Part shown: one piece after another, positions 34,454-34,707 of the stretch
Numbering within the stretch: the stretch's first letter is position 1
How the letters are laid out: every line of letters begins with the position of its first letter
Translations under genes and position numbers: made by a program
Notes under the pieces: generated by a model
What the model saw: the letters and a program-made list of their open reading frames with translations, nothing else
Told to the model about the DNA's origin: nothing
Databases searched by the model: none
Source: Polyangiaceae bacterium
GTDB taxonomy: Bacteria; Myxococcota_A; Polyangia; Polyangiales; Polyangiaceae
Length of the DNA stretch: 34,707 bases
Reading direction: 5' to 3'
NCBI GenBank assembly: GCA_022842465.1
Contig: JALHPN010000083.1
Coordinates: 1 to 34,707, forward strand

Positions 34454-34707
34454 ATGATCCCGTCCTCCTCGGCCCCTCGCACGCTCGTGCTCGCGGCGCT
34501 CGCCTCCGTCCTCGTCGTTCGCGGCGGCGATCTGCACGCGCAGGGCACCGCGGCCGCGCCGCTCGCCGCGACGCGCGAAGCGCTCCGCTTCACGGGCGAG
34601 ACTCCGGACAGGACGATCGCGGCGCTCGAGAAGCGCGCGCGCGCGCCGCAGGCGACGGAGGCCGATCGCCTCGCGGCGCTCGCCGGCGTCCTCACGCTCG
34701 CCGACCG
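34454..34707 (+). CDS. Start of an exported protein, cut by window edge
   Basis: 84 codons visible, no stop before the edge. MIPSSSAPRTLVLAALASVLVV... is a signal peptide with a likely cleavage after LHAQ or in DLHAQG. The following sequence (ATREALRFTGETPDRTIAALEKRARAP) is helical and charged and may begin a TPR-like or coiled-coil region. The family cannot be named from this part. Confidence 0.65.
   Translation, partial: MIPSSSAPRTLVLAALASVLVVRGGDLHAQGTAAAPLAATREALRFTGETPDRTIAALEKRARAPQATEADRLAALAGVLTLAD

Overview
The window is very GC-rich bacterial chromosome. It has near-uniform G/C third codon positions and many lipoproteins whose signal peptides are followed by low-complexity Ala/Pro/Ser/Gly linkers. 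It also carries a eukaryote-like Ser/Thr kinase, MopE-type and GPxGxxGxGxC-type cysteine motifs, and FG-GAP-like surface proteins. This style fits a myxobacterium (Myxococcota, probably the Polyangiales side). That placement is inferred from gene content and style; no rRNA or marker gene confirms it. I see no tRNA, rRNA, CRISPR array, insertion sequence or prophage.

Layout. 1-4052 (minus strand): a truncated Ser/Thr kinase, a Cys-rich lipoprotein, a class I methyltransferase and a lipoprotein with tandem cystine-knot-like repeats. 4343-6453 (minus): sucD and sucC with a 4-nt overlap, followed by a hairpin. 6658-7676 (plus): a small unknown protein and a lipoprotein. 7692-12508 (minus): a surface module of an FG-GAP-like lipoprotein, a second lipoprotein and an outer-membrane porin-like protein. 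12675-14734 (minus): an MBL-fold persulfide dioxygenase-rhodanese fusion, coupled by a TGATG junction to an ECF sigma factor that carries its own Cys/His zinc-finger tail. 14808-18753 (minus): a GH1 glycosidase lipoprotein, a metzincin lipoprotein and malate dehydrogenase. 18898-21351 (plus): four small exported or membrane proteins, one lysozyme-like. 21427-22968 (minus): an orphan GldG-like lipoprotein.

23221-28839 (plus) is the most notable region. It is a five-gene, tightly overlapping operon for 2-aminoethylphosphonate (AEP): PEP mutase fused to a nucleotidyltransferase, phosphonopyruvate decarboxylase, AEP transaminase, a CDP-alcohol phosphatidyltransferase and a stand-alone nucleotidyltransferase. 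Read together they predict PEP -> phosphonopyruvate -> phosphonoacetaldehyde -> AEP -> CMP-AEP -> AEP attached to a lipid alcohol, that is, a membrane phosphonolipid with a hydrolysis-resistant C-P head group. The first three steps are well supported by motifs. Nucleotide activation and lipid transfer are inferred from gene content.

28859-34707: a beta-propeller-like lipoprotein, a TMEM14-family membrane protein, an unknown helical protein, NADP-type isocitrate dehydrogenase with a clear hairpin terminator, a DUF2007-like membrane protein, a Pro/Ala-rich membrane protein containing an 11-copy hexanucleotide repeat, and the start of an exported protein. The TCA-cycle genes sucCD, mdh and icd all lie on the minus strand within about 28 kb but are separated by accessory surface-protein genes.
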